From contig NADL03000624.1 of NCBI GenBank assembly GCA_002205965.3, positions 1,228,440 through 1,292,439 on the forward strand: DNA of 64,000 bases, written 5' to 3'. The DNA is from Kappaphycus alvarezii. Lineage: Eukaryota; Rhodophyta; Florideophyceae; Gigartinales; Solieriaceae. Below the pieces are notes generated by a model, which did no database searches, had not been told where the DNA came from, and was given only the letters and a program-made list of their open reading frames with translations. Position 1 is the stretch's first letter; every line of letters starts with the position of its first letter. Made by a program: the position numbers and the translations under genes. Shown piece by piece: positions 22,863-34,199 of the stretch.

Positions 22863-25800
22863 TCTCCCTCGATCACATTGTTTTTACTAATTCATGCTCC
22901 CCTTACTACCCATTACAATCAGTTACAAGTTTGGTCATCTGAACTCGCCCTATGGTTTTGTCAAGCGTCAGCAACATTTTACTTGTTGGCACGTACACAA
23001 GTCCACCTCTTTACGCACAACTGCATCTCTTACAAAGTGGTATGCAATATCAATGTGCTTGTTGCGTCTGTTGGTGCTCTCGTTTCGAGCGAGCTCCATA
23101 GCCCCCTGGTTATCGCTGTATATTGTAGTAGCATGATCAATTCCAAGTGCTTTCATGCCAGCGATGTCCAGGTTTCAAGGATGTCCCGAACGACACGTCT
23201 CAGCCATATTGCTTCTTTACTTGCTGCAGTTAACGAAATGTTCGGCCTCACATGACGAAGCTGCGAAACCGTTTGCTTTCGCGAGCACCAACTTACCCCA
23301 CTTCCAGCCATGCGAAACACGAAACCACTCGTCGATTTGCGATCGGACACATCTCCGGCCCAATCCGAGTCACAGTATGCAGACAAGCCCAGATCAGCAT
23401 TCCCTCGGAACAAAAGACCTAAATCTTTGGTCCCAGCGAGATACCTTAACACTCTTTTTACTGCTAACCAATGCTTCTCTCTTGGTTCTTCGCAGAAACG
23501 TGCAAGTTTGCCAACCGCATAAGATATATCAGGTCGTGTTCCAACAGACAAATACATGAGAGCTCCAATGGCGCTCCTGTATGGAGCATCTGTCCGAGCA
23601 TCACTACCCGTATCTACCGACCGATCCACGTTCAACTCGTCAGTGTTTAGATTCATAGGAGTTGGAACAGGTCTACAATTCTGCATTCCAAATCGCTCTA
23701 AAACGCTGTCTACAAACCGTGGCTGGGATAAACACAAGGATCGTTCGGATCTCCGGCGAGAAATTTCAAGCCCACAACCATTCTCGCTTCGCCCAAATCT
23801 TTCATTTCAAAACGGCGGTTCAGCTCCCCCTTCATCCATGCAATCGCCTCCATGTTGTTTCCTGCAAGCAGCAAATCATCACATACAGGAGGATAATCAT
23901 GATTGAGTCGGAGGTCGGGTCAAATTTTACATAAACACAGGGATCATTAGTGCACTTTTGAATTTGAGCCCATCAACAAGAAAATCATCGATTTTCTGGT
24001 GCCACCGTCTATGTGCCTGTTTCAAACCATACAAGGCCTTCAGAAATTTGCAGACATGATTTGGTTTCGAGGCATCCTTAAATCCATCAGGCTGTTCCAT
24101 GTACACGTCCTCCTCCACATCCGTTCAGAAATGCCGTCTTAACGTCCATTTGATGCAGCTCCAGGTCCTGATGTGCGACAAGTGCCAAAAGCACCCGAAT
24201 TGACGTGAGCTTCACGACAGGGGCGTACGTCTCATTATAATCTACCCCTTTCACCTGTTGGAAACCACGAGCGACAAGACGCGCCTTCGATTTTCGGGAA
24301 AAGCCTCCGTTGGAGTCCTGGGCATCTTTTATTGCAAACACCCATTTTGGAGTCAGAATGTTTGAGGCCTCCAAACGTGGGACTAACTTCCATGTTTTGT
24401 TCCGAACGATCGAGTCTCGCTCGACTCGATGGCGGACTTCCAAAAGTCTGCGTCCGGTCCTGTCGCCGCGTGTCGGTACGAGATGTTGACAACATTTGTA
24501 ACGAGAGCCGTGTCATTAGGTGTCAAGGATATGTTTGATCTCCACCAAGCATTTGGGGCTCTTCGAATCCTTTCAGATCTCCGAGGAGCTACAGACACCT
24601 CAGGGGGTTCAGGGATTTCGTTATCTGTACCTACGTTTTCGGCGACCGTTGGGTCGTTTCCAACATTAGCCTGGTCATTCCCTTGTCCCTGAATATCTTG
24701 TCTCGAAGCTGCAGTTATTTCGACTGTGTCCGGTGTAGGAAGCCGGACTTGAGCATCCTGTTCAACGCCGAGACTTACAAGATCCTCATCGGAGCTAATT
24801 GGAGATACTCATCTGATTCTTTCTCATTTATTTCAGACTGGCAGGTTCGCTCTCACTGAATCTGACATCTCTGGAAACAACTACCTTGTGTAATTCAGGA
24901 TCCCACAGTTTGTAAGCTTTGCTGGCTTCCGCATATCCAAGCATAATTGCTTCCCGTGCTCGGTTGTCAAGCTTACTCAATTGACTTGCCGGGACGGTGT
25001 ACCAACATTTGCTTCCGAACGTACGAAGGTGCGACAAATTGGGCTTGCGACCGTACCATATATGATGCGGGGTCGTGTGGCTTGGAAGTGCCCGAGTTGT
25101 AACTCTGTTTCGGATGTATACAGCAGTCGCCAGAGCTTCGGCCCAGAACTGTTTTGGCAGACTCTTTGCATGTAGCATAGACCGAACCAGATCCATCAGT
25201 GTTCGGTTCAGCCGCTCTGAACACCATTCTGTTCAGGTGACTCCACTGCACTAAGCTCATGTTTTGTGCCGCGCTCGGCAAGGTAGTCCTTGAATGCAGT
25301 GGACATATATTCTCCCCTCGATCTGAACGAAGAATGCCAATGCGACGCCCAGTATGGGCTTCGCTACGAGCTTGGAACAGTTTATATTTATCAAAGACCT
25401 CTGACTTTCGCTGCATCATGTAGACGGTAACCCAGGAAGAGTGATCGTCCGTGAAGGCACAAAGTAGCGTGCCCCTCCAACAGAAGAAACCTCCATAGGT
25501 CCACACACGTCACTGTGAACAAGGTCTAACATCGCTTCAGCTCTACCAGTCGTGCGTTCCTTCGGCACTGCAGAACGATGAGCCTTTCCATGAACGCATG
25601 AGGTGCATATTTCGGATGTATTCGAGCCACTGATCTGCACGCCGTCCACAACATTGTTCCTTACCATAGATGCAATGCCCTGCTTGCTTACATGAGCCAT
25701 TCTCTCGTGCCATGTCGAGAGTGTGGTGACTTTCGCAGAGTACAAGGTATCATTGGTATCTTCTGGACTATGTCGATAGCATAAAGAAGGCTATTGCACA

Positions 25801-25960
25801 GCATTTTTCCAGTTGCTACAACTCTCCCATTCTTAGTCATCTGCAAAGCTTTGTTCTCAAATACAGTTTTGATCCCTTCTATGTCCGCTTTGCCTACAGA
25901 GATAGAGTATTCGAAACTAGGAACGTGGACAACATCTCGCAGAATGCACCGCTTTCGAGA
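22863..25960 (-). pseudogene. B1 pol: integrase, reverse transcriptase, RNase H
   Basis: On the minus strand the integrase part (about 24830-25750) shows WHERMAHVSKQG, CTSCVHGKAHR and HSDVCGPMEV. The RT part (about 23700-24600) shows [19 protein letters not shown] and [13 protein letters not shown]. RNase H (about 22960-23450) shows SDWAGDVSDRKSTSGF and a SDNQGAMELARNEST block. The family order is as expected for copia. The region is broken at several points and is treated as a fossil; the proteins would act in cDNA synthesis and integration in virus-like particles. Confidence 0.8.
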
Positions 25961-25966
25961 CCATCA

Positions 25967-27082
25967 CTAGTAATGTGAGCTCCACGTCACCTCGCCCAGC
26001 AATCTTAGCCCGGGCTTTAGTTCCCATTTCGACTGAGGCTGCAAAAATTCGGTATAATTCGTGAAAACACTCCTATCGTAAGTCATATGGGAAGTACATG
26101 CGGAATCTGCGTACCAGGAGGAAGTTCCGGCCGAAATCCCGGCCTGTTTAATTCGTGACATGAGGCAAACAATTTCATCATCAACGCTGTCCCCACTATC
26201 TGCTGAAGGATGAGAATCAGTCGAATCAAATACATTTGCACCTACGAACGCCTGCTGATCTCTTCCGGGCGATTTTTTCGTTTCGATGATTATTAGATGC
26301 TCTGCCACTACGAGAACCGGATGCACGATAGCCCTTGGAGCTTCCGGGCGCCTACCGTTCACATCTTTGCCCCAGCATCTGTCCGCGGTGTGACCAGAAT
26401 GACCGCAGTTCGTACAGTGCAGCTGTCTAGCATTACCTCCGTAGTCATTCGGACGGGCATTGGATATGAGTGCAGCATTGGATTTTGTCCCTTTTGACTC
26501 CCTCATTTGAGCACGCTCCTCTTCCTGCAACAACCGGCTCTTCACAAATTCCAAAGTAAACACCCTGTCCTCATTGCCGAGCGCATCCAAGGCAACGATG
26601 AGATTGTCGAACCGAGGTGGCAATCCATTAAGCACAGCCATGGCTATCTCTTTGTCATCAATAGTCACATCCATGGATTTCAGGGTCGCTGCTAGCTGCG
26701 TCACACGGTTAACATACTGCAAAACTCTCTCGTTACCGTCCATAGCCGCGGTGTAAAACCGGCGTCGAGCCGCAAGCTTATTGAGGAGTGTGTGCCTTTC
26801 AAACGTGTTGAGAATAATAGTCCACATCTCCTTTGCAGTTGCCGCAGTGCGCACATGCTCAAGGTGCTCATCAGAAAGGGACAACCCGATGAGCGCCCGT
26901 GCTTTGCGGTCGGCCCGAGTCCATGATTTGAGAGCCCTATCATCCGATTCCTCAGGCGGATCATCCACAATGTAGTCATCAAGCTCCCGGAGGGCGAGAA
27001 GAAGCTGCACCTTCTGCTTCCAAACATGGAAATTATTGTTGGTGAGCTTTTCAATTCGAACTCCGCCTCCGCGATCGTCCAT
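25967..27082 (-). CDS. gag: B1 gag with start of protease
   Basis: A frame of 371 codons starts at an ATG (27082), and the same start context is seen in B2 and B3. Residues 1-190 match the UBN2/copia-type capsid domain (for example FHVWKQKVQLLLALRELDDY, and later AVLNGLPPRFDNLI). A zinc knuckle CTNCGHSGHTADRC of the CX2CX4HX4C type follows near residue 228. Near residue 327 comes WYADSACTSHMTYD, the aspartic-protease active-site region of copia elements. The product would form the virus-like particle and bind element RNA. The ATG lies about 75 bases downstream of the conserved hairpin at 27170-27194. Confidence 0.8.
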   Translation of the reverse strand: MDDRGGGVRIEKLTNNNFHVWKQKVQLLLALRELDDYIVDDPPEESDDRALKSWTRADRKARALIGLSLSDEHLEHVRTAATAKEMWTIILNTFERHTLLNKLAARRRFYTAAMDGNERVLQYVNRVTQLAATLKSMDVTIDDKEIAMAVLNGLPPRFDNLIVALDALGNEDRVFTLEFVKSRLLQEEERAQMRESKGTKSNAALISNARPNDYGGNARQLHCTNCGHSGHTADRCWGKDVNGRRPEAPRAIVHPVLVVAEHLIIIETKKSPGRDQQAFVGANVFDSTDSHPSADSGDSVDDEIVCLMSRIKQAGISAGTSSWYADSACTSHMTYDRSVFTNYTEFLQPQSKWELKPGLRLLGEVTWSSHY

Positions 27083-28599
27083 GACTACGTTTTATCCAAG
27101 ACCCTTTGTATCTGAAACCTCTATTACCACGTATGCAGTGAGTATGCAAAGTCCTCTGTTCGGGTATCCCAAGCCGGCGACCGATAGTCGCTTGTCACGG
27201 CAAGCCTTTCCCTATAAGAAGTTTGCAGCGTTTACTCAAAGACACGTGGTGTTTAATTTCCAACTCTTTACCTCTTTCTTTACCACCTCTTTATTTGTGC
27301 CTTAGGGCGCTACCCCTGTATATCGGCCAGTGCTGGTCTTTCAACTTTGAGCGCAATCCGTGTGCCACGAGTAAGCACAGCGACTTTACCTGTAGACGGC
27401 CAGGAATTTTCAGCCACTACCCCGAAAGGTCCCCGCAGCAAAGGGCGTCTTACCACAATCACAGTCTTTCCGTACTAACTCAGGCGCGTTTCCTTCCGGA
27501 CTGTGTTGCTTGACTTCCGTCGTACTCGTGTGAAAGCACTCAAGGTCACCAATGAGCCTCGTCCTTCCGTGCACAGCACGTATCTACACCTCAACAGAAG
27601 TATAGCCAGCAGGTACCAAAGTACAAGTGCAGAACACTAGTACCCGGTATGCTACCAGAGTAAGGAATTAGAAGACAGTCGTTCCCTCTCCGACCACGGG
27701 CGATGGTGTTTCGCGTACGTATCGGTCGTTCAAGCGAGGAGCGTCTCTGTCCCGCCGGCGCGCAAAAGGGCCACTGCAACGGACCGACTCGGCTGGTACA
27801 CCGTGATTCCCACCGGGAATCGGGTTCAGTCTTACGACTTCTGATAACTCGCGTTATCAACCGCGTGGGTTTGTATGGTACGGTCCGTCCAACTCGCGTT
27901 ACACAAAGGCACTGTTCTCAAAAGAGTACAGCCGGTGAGAGGATCACAAAACCGATTGCCAAGACCACGATTCGGCAAAGAATCGGACAAACTTGGGCGG
28001 ACCCCGGCACTCTGTCTTCTTCTTTTCCGTTGCCGTGAAGGCTTTCCAAGAGTGCAAGGGGTATCAACAACCAGGCCTAGATTCCTCCTCAAACAACAAG
28101 GCCAATATTTCCAAACAATAAACTCGAGCTGACAGATTGCCGAATGACCACGACCACCACAAAAGAGACAGAAAACCAAACCAACAAACAACAGAGCAAT
28201 GACACCACAAAGCACTCAGGATCCTCACACAGAGTGCTTGAAACACAAAATGTTCTCAACAGTAGTAGAGCACAAACAACGATTGCTCTGATTCAACACA
28301 CAATGGTAACCACAAAAACACTCAGGATCCACACACAGAGTGCTTGACAACCTTAAAGTTGGTTCGTATCAACAAAAGCTTCCAACAACACACAATGAAC
28401 CACAAAAACACTCAGGATCCACACACAGAGTGCTTGACAATCACCAAATGGGTCCTAACAAAGACAAGAACCCAACAACAATCACCACAAAGCAACAAAT
28501 GACAACACCAACAGCACCAACAACACAGAGAAAGCAATTACCTCAACGTCAACGTCAACGGTTGAGGGACGGATCAAGCGGAAAGAGCGGTAGCGTGGA
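27083..28599 (-). other. B1 leader between PBS and gag
   Basis: About 1.5 kb with no supported gene. It carries three copies of a stem-loop repeat (28216-28242, 28318-28350, 28408-28441) and, next to gag, the hairpin shared with family A (27170-27194). Short frames here are not conserved between B copies. Confidence 0.6.
27158..27218 (-). promoter_or_regulatory. Conserved gag-proximal leader block of B1
   Basis: Minus-strand copy of the block described at 32742-32802; the hairpin lies at 27170-27194. Confidence 0.6.
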
Positions 28600-28613
28600 C
28601 TGGGCCCATAACC
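28600..28613 (-). other. Primer-binding site of B1
   Basis: GGTTATGGGCCCAG on the minus strand, directly after the LTR end. It is complementary to the anticodon-side segment CUGGGCCCAUAACC of initiator tRNA-Met, the site used by Drosophila copia. Confidence 0.8.
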
Positions 28614-29412
28614 TGAGAAAGGAACAGGGGATGATGAGGGATGAGGAGAGAGAATGAAAAGGGAAGTAGGGAAAGAGTGTAGATGGATAAAAGAAACAGA
28701 AAGGAGATAGAACGGCAAGGGTGAGGTTGGTGTTGAAATCAAAGGCAAGTCCGTACCTCTTCTTTACTTGGGTGAGCTATTAGACTACAACTATATACTG
28801 TTTGCCGGTACTCACTTCGGCTTCTTGACAGCAAAATGAAAGTAGCAAATCTACATTTGCAGTACTATCTTTGTTGATCCTATAGCCTACCCAAGCCGAG
28901 ATGCCTCAGAATCCCTGATTTGCATGCGCGGGAAATTCATAATTACCGATATTCAAAACGTAAGTAACATTGCGTGCATGCTAGCCATGCATGTTCTGTT
29001 ACGTAAACGTACACTAAAACAGTCAACCCGTGAATTATGCCTTACGTGACCCGCCAACGCAACTGTAATCTCTCGGCCTGTAACAGAACCCAAAGGCGGG
29101 AACTTAAGGCGGGAACTTAAATATCATAAAAGTAGAAAACAATTTTTGGCGGGCTTGTCTCACGTTGTTACGTAACAGTACGTAAATCTCATGCAGGCCG
29201 TTCAACGTGAATTAAGCCTTACGTGCTATACGTGCAATAATGTAAAAGCAACGTGGCTGCATCAACATACTTTGGCTGCATACTTGTGCAAGAGTGATTT
29301 TTATGCAGCCAGATAATGAGTATAGTGTAAACTGTATGCAGCCAGTCCAGGCAACTATAGGATAAATATAGAAACCACTGTTTACTTGTACACGTACGAC
29401 ACTATAAAACAG
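28614..29412 (-). repeat. 5' LTR of B1, U3 end lost
   Basis: Matches the B2 LTRs, including the double GGCGGGAACTTAA block. It ends within the LTR near 29412, where A LTR sequence begins. The exact joint cannot be fixed to better than a few bases. Confidence 0.75.
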
Positions 29413-30123
29413 TGTTGATTGAAGGGTGGCCCTAAGGCATTCAGGAAGAAATTCAAAGTTCTTAGGGACGAAAGTACGATTTTGAGAGATCAGCGATTTA
29501 GAGGGCAAAATGTTGTTTATGGGGTTGATTTACGTTGGGTAGGTACCATAAAGTGGATGAGGAGTATATGCATTGAGAGATTCTTTGAGGGAAGGATTGT
29601 ACACGTGACGTGGTTGGCAGTTGTGTATGTGATGTACACGTGGTACAGCTAAGAGTAGAAACCTTTTGTGCAGTGTTGTACACGTACTGTACTAGTGCCA
29701 AATGAGGAACTTGTACTTCGCACTGTACATCGTAATATACCAAGTATGTACTCCTTACTATCTGAGTTTGTACAGTAGGAATCAATACCAATACTGTCAT
29801 GACTCTTAGAAAGAGGTATTTGATTTTATATTATGTATGGATTCTAGTTATGATTACGGTTTTATCCAGTGCATCCAAAAATCGGTTATGTGATTTCATC
29901 ATATGTACAGGTTTCTAGTTATGATATCGGTTTGTACAACTACATCCAAAAATCAGTTATGTGATTCCATCATACGTATGTGGCCTAGTTATGATACTGA
30001 TTTGTACAACTGCATCCAAAAATCAGTTATGATTTCATCATATGTATGAGGTTCCTATATGATGAAGATTGACGACTGCATCCAAAATCAGTTATGTGAT
30101 TCTATTATACGTATGACAGATGA
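29413..30123 (+). repeat. 5' LTR of A1, first part
   Basis: Begins about 100 bases inside the A LTR (GTTGATTGAAGGGTGGCC) and runs through four CATACGTATG-type repeats (29821-30117). B2 interrupts it at 30124, and it resumes at 38309. It is the spacer between the head-to-head elements B1 and B2. Confidence 0.75.
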
Positions 30124-30817
30124 TGTTGAAAAGGGATAGAATGCATGCGATCCCATGGTTTTTAGTTGCCACCTGGACACGTGTACACTTGTAGCATGAA
30201 AAAGCGAGTTGCACCCTTCTTCTGTGTGTACACCTATGACACGTGTAAAATGGGCCAAATCGAAAGTTGCCTGGGACGAAAGCTTTTCGGGCAACTCAAA
30301 ATCACGGCGCATTTTGCCATTTTTCAAACCACTTGGTATTCTGCCCTCTGATTGGCTGCTAGATACGCCTCCATACCACTCACATCGCTCCAAGTGGCGA
30401 TGTCTGAGCTGATCATTGTGGAGCATTCTGACACTTGGCATGTTATGGTTGGTTGATGGTTTGTCTCTATTCTAGGCTCAAAGTACTGTACCAATGTGTC
30501 ATACGTGTTGTCTCCTATGTGGCATACGTGTACTGTCTCCTCTCTGTCGTACGTGTACAGTATTATAGGTGTCGTACGTGTACAAGTAAACAGTGGTTTC
30601 TATATTTATCCTATAGTTGCCTGGACTGGCTGCATACAGTTTACACTATACTCATTATACTGGCTGCTACAAATCACTCTTGCACAAGTATGCAGCCAAA
30701 GTATGTTGATGCAGCCACGTTGCTTTTACAGTATTGCACGTATAGCACGTAAGGCTTAATTCACGTTGAACGGCCTGCATGAGATTTACGTACTGTTACG
30801 TAACAACGTGAGACAAG

Positions 30818-30920
30818 CCCGCCAAAAATTGTTTTCTACTTTTATGATATTTAAGTTCCCGCCTTAAGTTCCCGCCTTTGGGTTCTGTTACAGGCGAGAG
30901 ATTACAGTTGCGTTGGCGGG
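30818..30920 (+). promoter_or_regulatory. Cluster of four E2F-like motifs in the B2 LTR
   Basis: CCCGCCAAA at 30818, TTCCCGCC at 30856 and 30869, and TTGGCGGG at 30913 all fit the E2F consensus (TTTSSCGC and its plant-type form TTTCCCGCC). The same cluster recurs in the LTRs of B1, B3 and the B2 3' end. E2F factors drive S-phase genes; whether they act on this LTR is inference. Confidence 0.4.
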
Positions 30921-31171
30921 TCACGTAAGGCATAATTCACGGGTTGACTGTTTTAGTGTACGTTTACGTAACAGAACATGCATGGCTAGCATGCACGCAA
31001 TGTTACTTACGTTTTGAATATCGGTAATTATGAATTTCCCGCGCATGCAAATCAGGGATTCTGAGGCATCTCGGCTTGGGTAGGCTATAGGATCAACAAA
31101 GATAGTACTGCAAATGTAGATTTTGCTACTTTCATTTTGCTTCAAAAGCCGAAGTGAGTACCGGCAAACAG

Positions 31172-31178
31172 TATATAG
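31172..31178 (+). promoter_or_regulatory. TATA-like box in the B2 5' LTR
   Basis: TATATAG, conserved in all B and B' LTRs, about 175 bases before the LTR end, which would place transcription start and R region between it and the PBS. Not proven by sequence alone. Confidence 0.3.
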
Positions 31179-31353
31179 TTGTAGTCTAATAGCTCATCCA
31201 AGTAAAGAAGAGGTACGGACTTGCCTTTGATTTCAACACCAACCTCACCCTTGCCGTTCTATCTCCTTTCTGTTTCTTTTATCCATCTACACTCTTCCCT
31301 ACTTCCTTTTCATTCTCTCTCCTCATCCCTCATCATCCCCTGTTCTTTCTTCA

Positions 31354-31367
31354 GGTTATGGGCCCAG
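31354..31367 (+). other. Primer-binding site of B2
   Basis: GGTTATGGGCCCAG, the same internal initiator tRNA-Met complement as in B1, B3 and A1. Confidence 0.8.
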
Positions 31368-31528
31368 TCCACGCTACCGCTCTTTCCGCTTGATCCGTCC
31401 CTCAACCGTTGACGTTGACGTTGAGGTAATTGCTTTCTCTGTGTTGTTGGTGCTGTTGGTGTTGTCATTTGTTGCTTTGTGGTGATTGTTGTTGGGTTCT
31501 TGTCTTTGTTAGGACCCATTTGGTGATT

Positions 31529-31757
31529 GTCAAGCACTCTGTGTGTGGATCCTGAGTGTTTTTGTGGTTCATTGTGTGTTGTTGGAAGCTTTTGTTGAGA
31601 ACCAACTTTAAGGTTGTCAAGCACTCTGTGTGTGGATCCTGAGTGTTTTTGTGGTTATTGTGTGTTGAATCAGAGCAATCGTTGTTTGTGCTCTACTACT
31701 GTTGAGAACAATTTTGTGTTGTCAAGCACTCTGTGTGAGGATCCTGAGTGCTTTGTG
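31529..31757 (+). repeat. Three-copy stem-loop repeat in the B leader
   Basis: Each copy has AGCACTC, a loop centred on GGATCC, then GAGTGTT or GAGTGCT. The arms pair over 7 bp, with one G-U wobble in the first two copies and perfectly in the third. Spacings are 88 and 104 bases. The same three copies are in B1 and B3. Confidence 0.6.
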
Positions 31758-32741
31758 GTGTCATTGCTCTGATTGTTGTTTGTTGGTTGGTTTTCTGTCT
31801 CTTTTGTGGTGGTCGTGGTCATTCGGCAATCTGTCAGCTCGAGTTTATTGTTTGGAAATATTGGCCTTGTTGTTTGAGGAGGAATCTAGGCCTGGTTGTT
31901 GATACCCCTTGCACTCTTGGAAAGCCTTCACGGCAACGGAAAAGAAGAAGACAGAGTGGGGGTCCGCCCAAGTTTGTCCGATTCTTTGCCGAATCGTGGT
32001 CTTGGCAATCGGTTTTGTGATCCTCTCACCGGCTGTACTCTTTTGAGAACAGTGCCTTTGTGTAACGCGAGTTGGACGGACCGTACCATACAAACCCACG
32101 CGGTTGATAACGCGAGTTATCAGAAGTCGTAAGACTGAACCCGATTCCCGGTGGGAATCACGGTGTACCAGCCGAGTCGGTCCGTTGCAGTGGCCCTTTT
32201 GCGCGCCGGCGGGACAGAGACGCTCCTCGCTTGAACGACCGATACGTACGCGAAACACCATCGCCCGTGGTCGGAGAGGGAACGACTGTCTTCTAATTCC
32301 TTACTCTGGTAGCATACCGGGTACTAGTGTTCTGCACTTGTACTTTGGTACCTGCTGGCTATACTTCTGTTGAGGTGTAGATACGTGCTGTGCACGGAAG
32401 GACGAGGCTCATTGGTGACCTTGAGTGCTTTCACACGAGTACGACGGAAGTCAAGCAACACAGTCCGGAAGGAAACGCGCCTGAGTTAGTACGGAAAGAC
32501 TGTGATTGTGGTAAGACGCCCTTTGCTGCGGGGACCTTTCGGGGTAGTGGCTGAAAATTCCTGGCCGTCTACAGGTAAAGTCGCTGTGCTTACTCGTGGC
32601 ACACGGATGCGCTCAAAGTTGAAAGACCAGCACTGGCCGATATACAGGGGTAGCGCCCTAAGGCACAAATAAAGAGGTGACTAAAGAGGTAAAGAGTTGG
32701 AAATTAAACACCACGTGTCTTTGAGTAAACGCTGCAAACTT

Positions 32742-32802
32742 CTTATAGGGAAAGGCTTGCCGTGACAAGCGACTATCGGTCGCCGGCTTGGGATACCGAA
32801 CA
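32742..32802 (+). promoter_or_regulatory. Conserved gag-proximal leader block of B2 with hairpin
   Basis: Shares about four fifths of its bases by eye with the block upstream of gag in family A (39421-39480). Within it (32766-32790) arms CAAG+CGAC and GTCG+CTTG enclose the loop TATCG, with a CCGG bulge. In A the inner arms are GGAC and GTCC, a compensatory change of one base pair. Confidence 0.6.
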
Positions 32803-32876
32803 GAGGACTTTGCATACTCACTGCATACGTGGTAATAGAGGTTTCAGATACAAAGGGTCTTGGATAAGACGTAGTC

Positions 32877-34140
32877 ATGGACGATCGCGGAGGCGGAGTT
32901 CGAATTGAAAAGCTCACCAACAATAATTTCCATGTTTGGAAGCAGAAGGTGCAGCTTCTTCTCGCCCTCCGGGAGCTTGATGACTACATTGTGGATGATC
33001 CGCCTGAGGAATCGATGATAGGGCTCTCAAATCATGGACTCGGGCCGACCGCAAAGCACGGGCGCTCATCGGGTTGTCCCTTTCTGATGAGCACCTTGAG
33101 CATGTGCGCACTGCGGCAACTGCAAAGGAGATGTGGACTATTATTCTCAACACGTTTGAAAGGCACACACTCCTCAATAAGCTTGCGGCTCGACGCCGGT
33201 TTTACACCGCGGCTATGGACGGTAACGAGAGAGTTTTGCAGTATGTTAACCGTGTGACGCAGCTAGCAGCGACCCTGAAATCCATGGATGTGACTATTGA
33301 TGACAAAGAGATAGCCATGGCTGTGCTTAATGGATTGCCACCTCGGTTCGACAATCTCATCGTTGCCTTGGATGCGCTCGGCAATGAGGACAGGGTGTTT
33401 ACTTTGGAATTTGTGAAGAGCCGGTTGTTGCAGGAAGAGGAGCGTGCTCAAATGAGGAGTCAAAAGGGACAAAATCCAATGCTGCTCATATCCAATGCCC
33501 GTCCGAATGACTACGGAGGTAATGCTAGACAGCTGCACTGTACGAACTGCGGTCATTCTGGTCACACGCGGACAGATGCTGGGGCAAAGATGTGAACGGT
33601 AGGCGCCCGGAAGCTCCAAGGGGCTATCGTGCATCCGGTTCTCGTAGTGGCAGAGCATCTAATAATCATCGAAACGAGAAAATCGCCCGAGAAGAGATCA
33701 GCAGGCGTTCGTAGGTGCAAATGTATTTGATTCGACTGATTCTCATCCTTCAGCTGATAGTGGGGACAGCGTTGATGATGAAATTGTTTGCCTCATGTCA
33801 CGAATTAAACAGGCCGGATTTCGGCCGGAACTTCCTCCTGGTACGCAGATTCCGCATGTACTTCCCATATGACTTACGATAGGAGTGTTTTCACGAATTA
33901 TACCGAATTTCTGCAGCCTCAGTCGAAATGGGAACTAAAGCCCGGGCTAAGATTGCTGGGCGAGGTGACGTGGAGCTCACATTACTAGTGATGGTTCTCG
34001 AAAGCGGTGCATTCTGCGAGATGTTGTCCACGTTCCTAGTTTCGAATACTCTCTCATCTCTGTAGGCAAAGCGGACATAGAAGGGATCAAAACTGTATTT
34101 GAGAACAAATTTGCAGATGACTAAGAATGGAGAGTTGTAG
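32877..34140 (+). pseudogene. B2 gag and protease region
   Basis: Starts at the ATG seen in B1 (MDDRGGGVRIEKL) and shows the same capsid domain, zinc knuckle CTNCGHSGH and protease region. It is broken, with more than one interruption, so it is a fossil although it is close to B1 in sequence. Confidence 0.75.
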
Positions 34141-34199
34141 CAACTGGAAAAATGCTGTGCAATAGCCTTCTTTATGCTATCGACATAGTCCAGAAGATA

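Larger units (their letters stand above)
21653..29412 (-). mobile_element. Family B copia element B1
   Basis: On the minus strand: 5' LTR 28614 up to about 29412 (cut short at its U3 end by an A LTR), PBS 28600-28613, leader 27083-28599, gag-protease, integrase, RT and RNase H to about 22863, 3' LTR 21653-22862. The parts are in copia order and the full set of domains is present, with several breaks in pol. The two LTRs are of different subfamilies: the 3' one is the B' type of the tandem array, the 5' one matches B2. The element is therefore a recombinant and LTR-pair dating would mislead. The gag-protease frame is long and open, which argues for recent origin. Confidence 0.85.
30124..31353 (+). 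repeat. 5' LTR of B2
   Basis: 1,230 bp from TGTTGAAAAGGG to CTTTCTTCA. It contains the E2F-like cluster and a TATA-like box. Confidence 0.85.
31368..32876 (+). other. B2 leader between PBS and gag
   Basis: About 1.5 kb with no supported gene. It contains three stem-loop repeats (31529-31566, 31617-31655, 31722-31757), then a stretch without known motif, then the gag-proximal conserved block. Confidence 0.6.

Noticed and set aside
27832-28215. Sense frame in the B1 leader with a hydrophobic start, considered as an envelope-like or membrane protein
   Set aside because: Not conserved at full length in B2 or B3; the hydrophobic part overlaps the repeat-rich leader; no envelope features follow. 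Copia elements usually lack one.
30119-30123. Target-site duplication flanking B2
   Set aside because: The five bases before 30124 (GATGA) do not match those after 38308 (CTGTA).
31845-32261. Antisense frame of 138 codons in the B2 leader (counterparts at 27703-28038 and 51315-51726)
   Set aside because: The frame is not kept at full length in B1 or B3 and has no motif, so it is most likely chance openness in GC-rich leader sequence.
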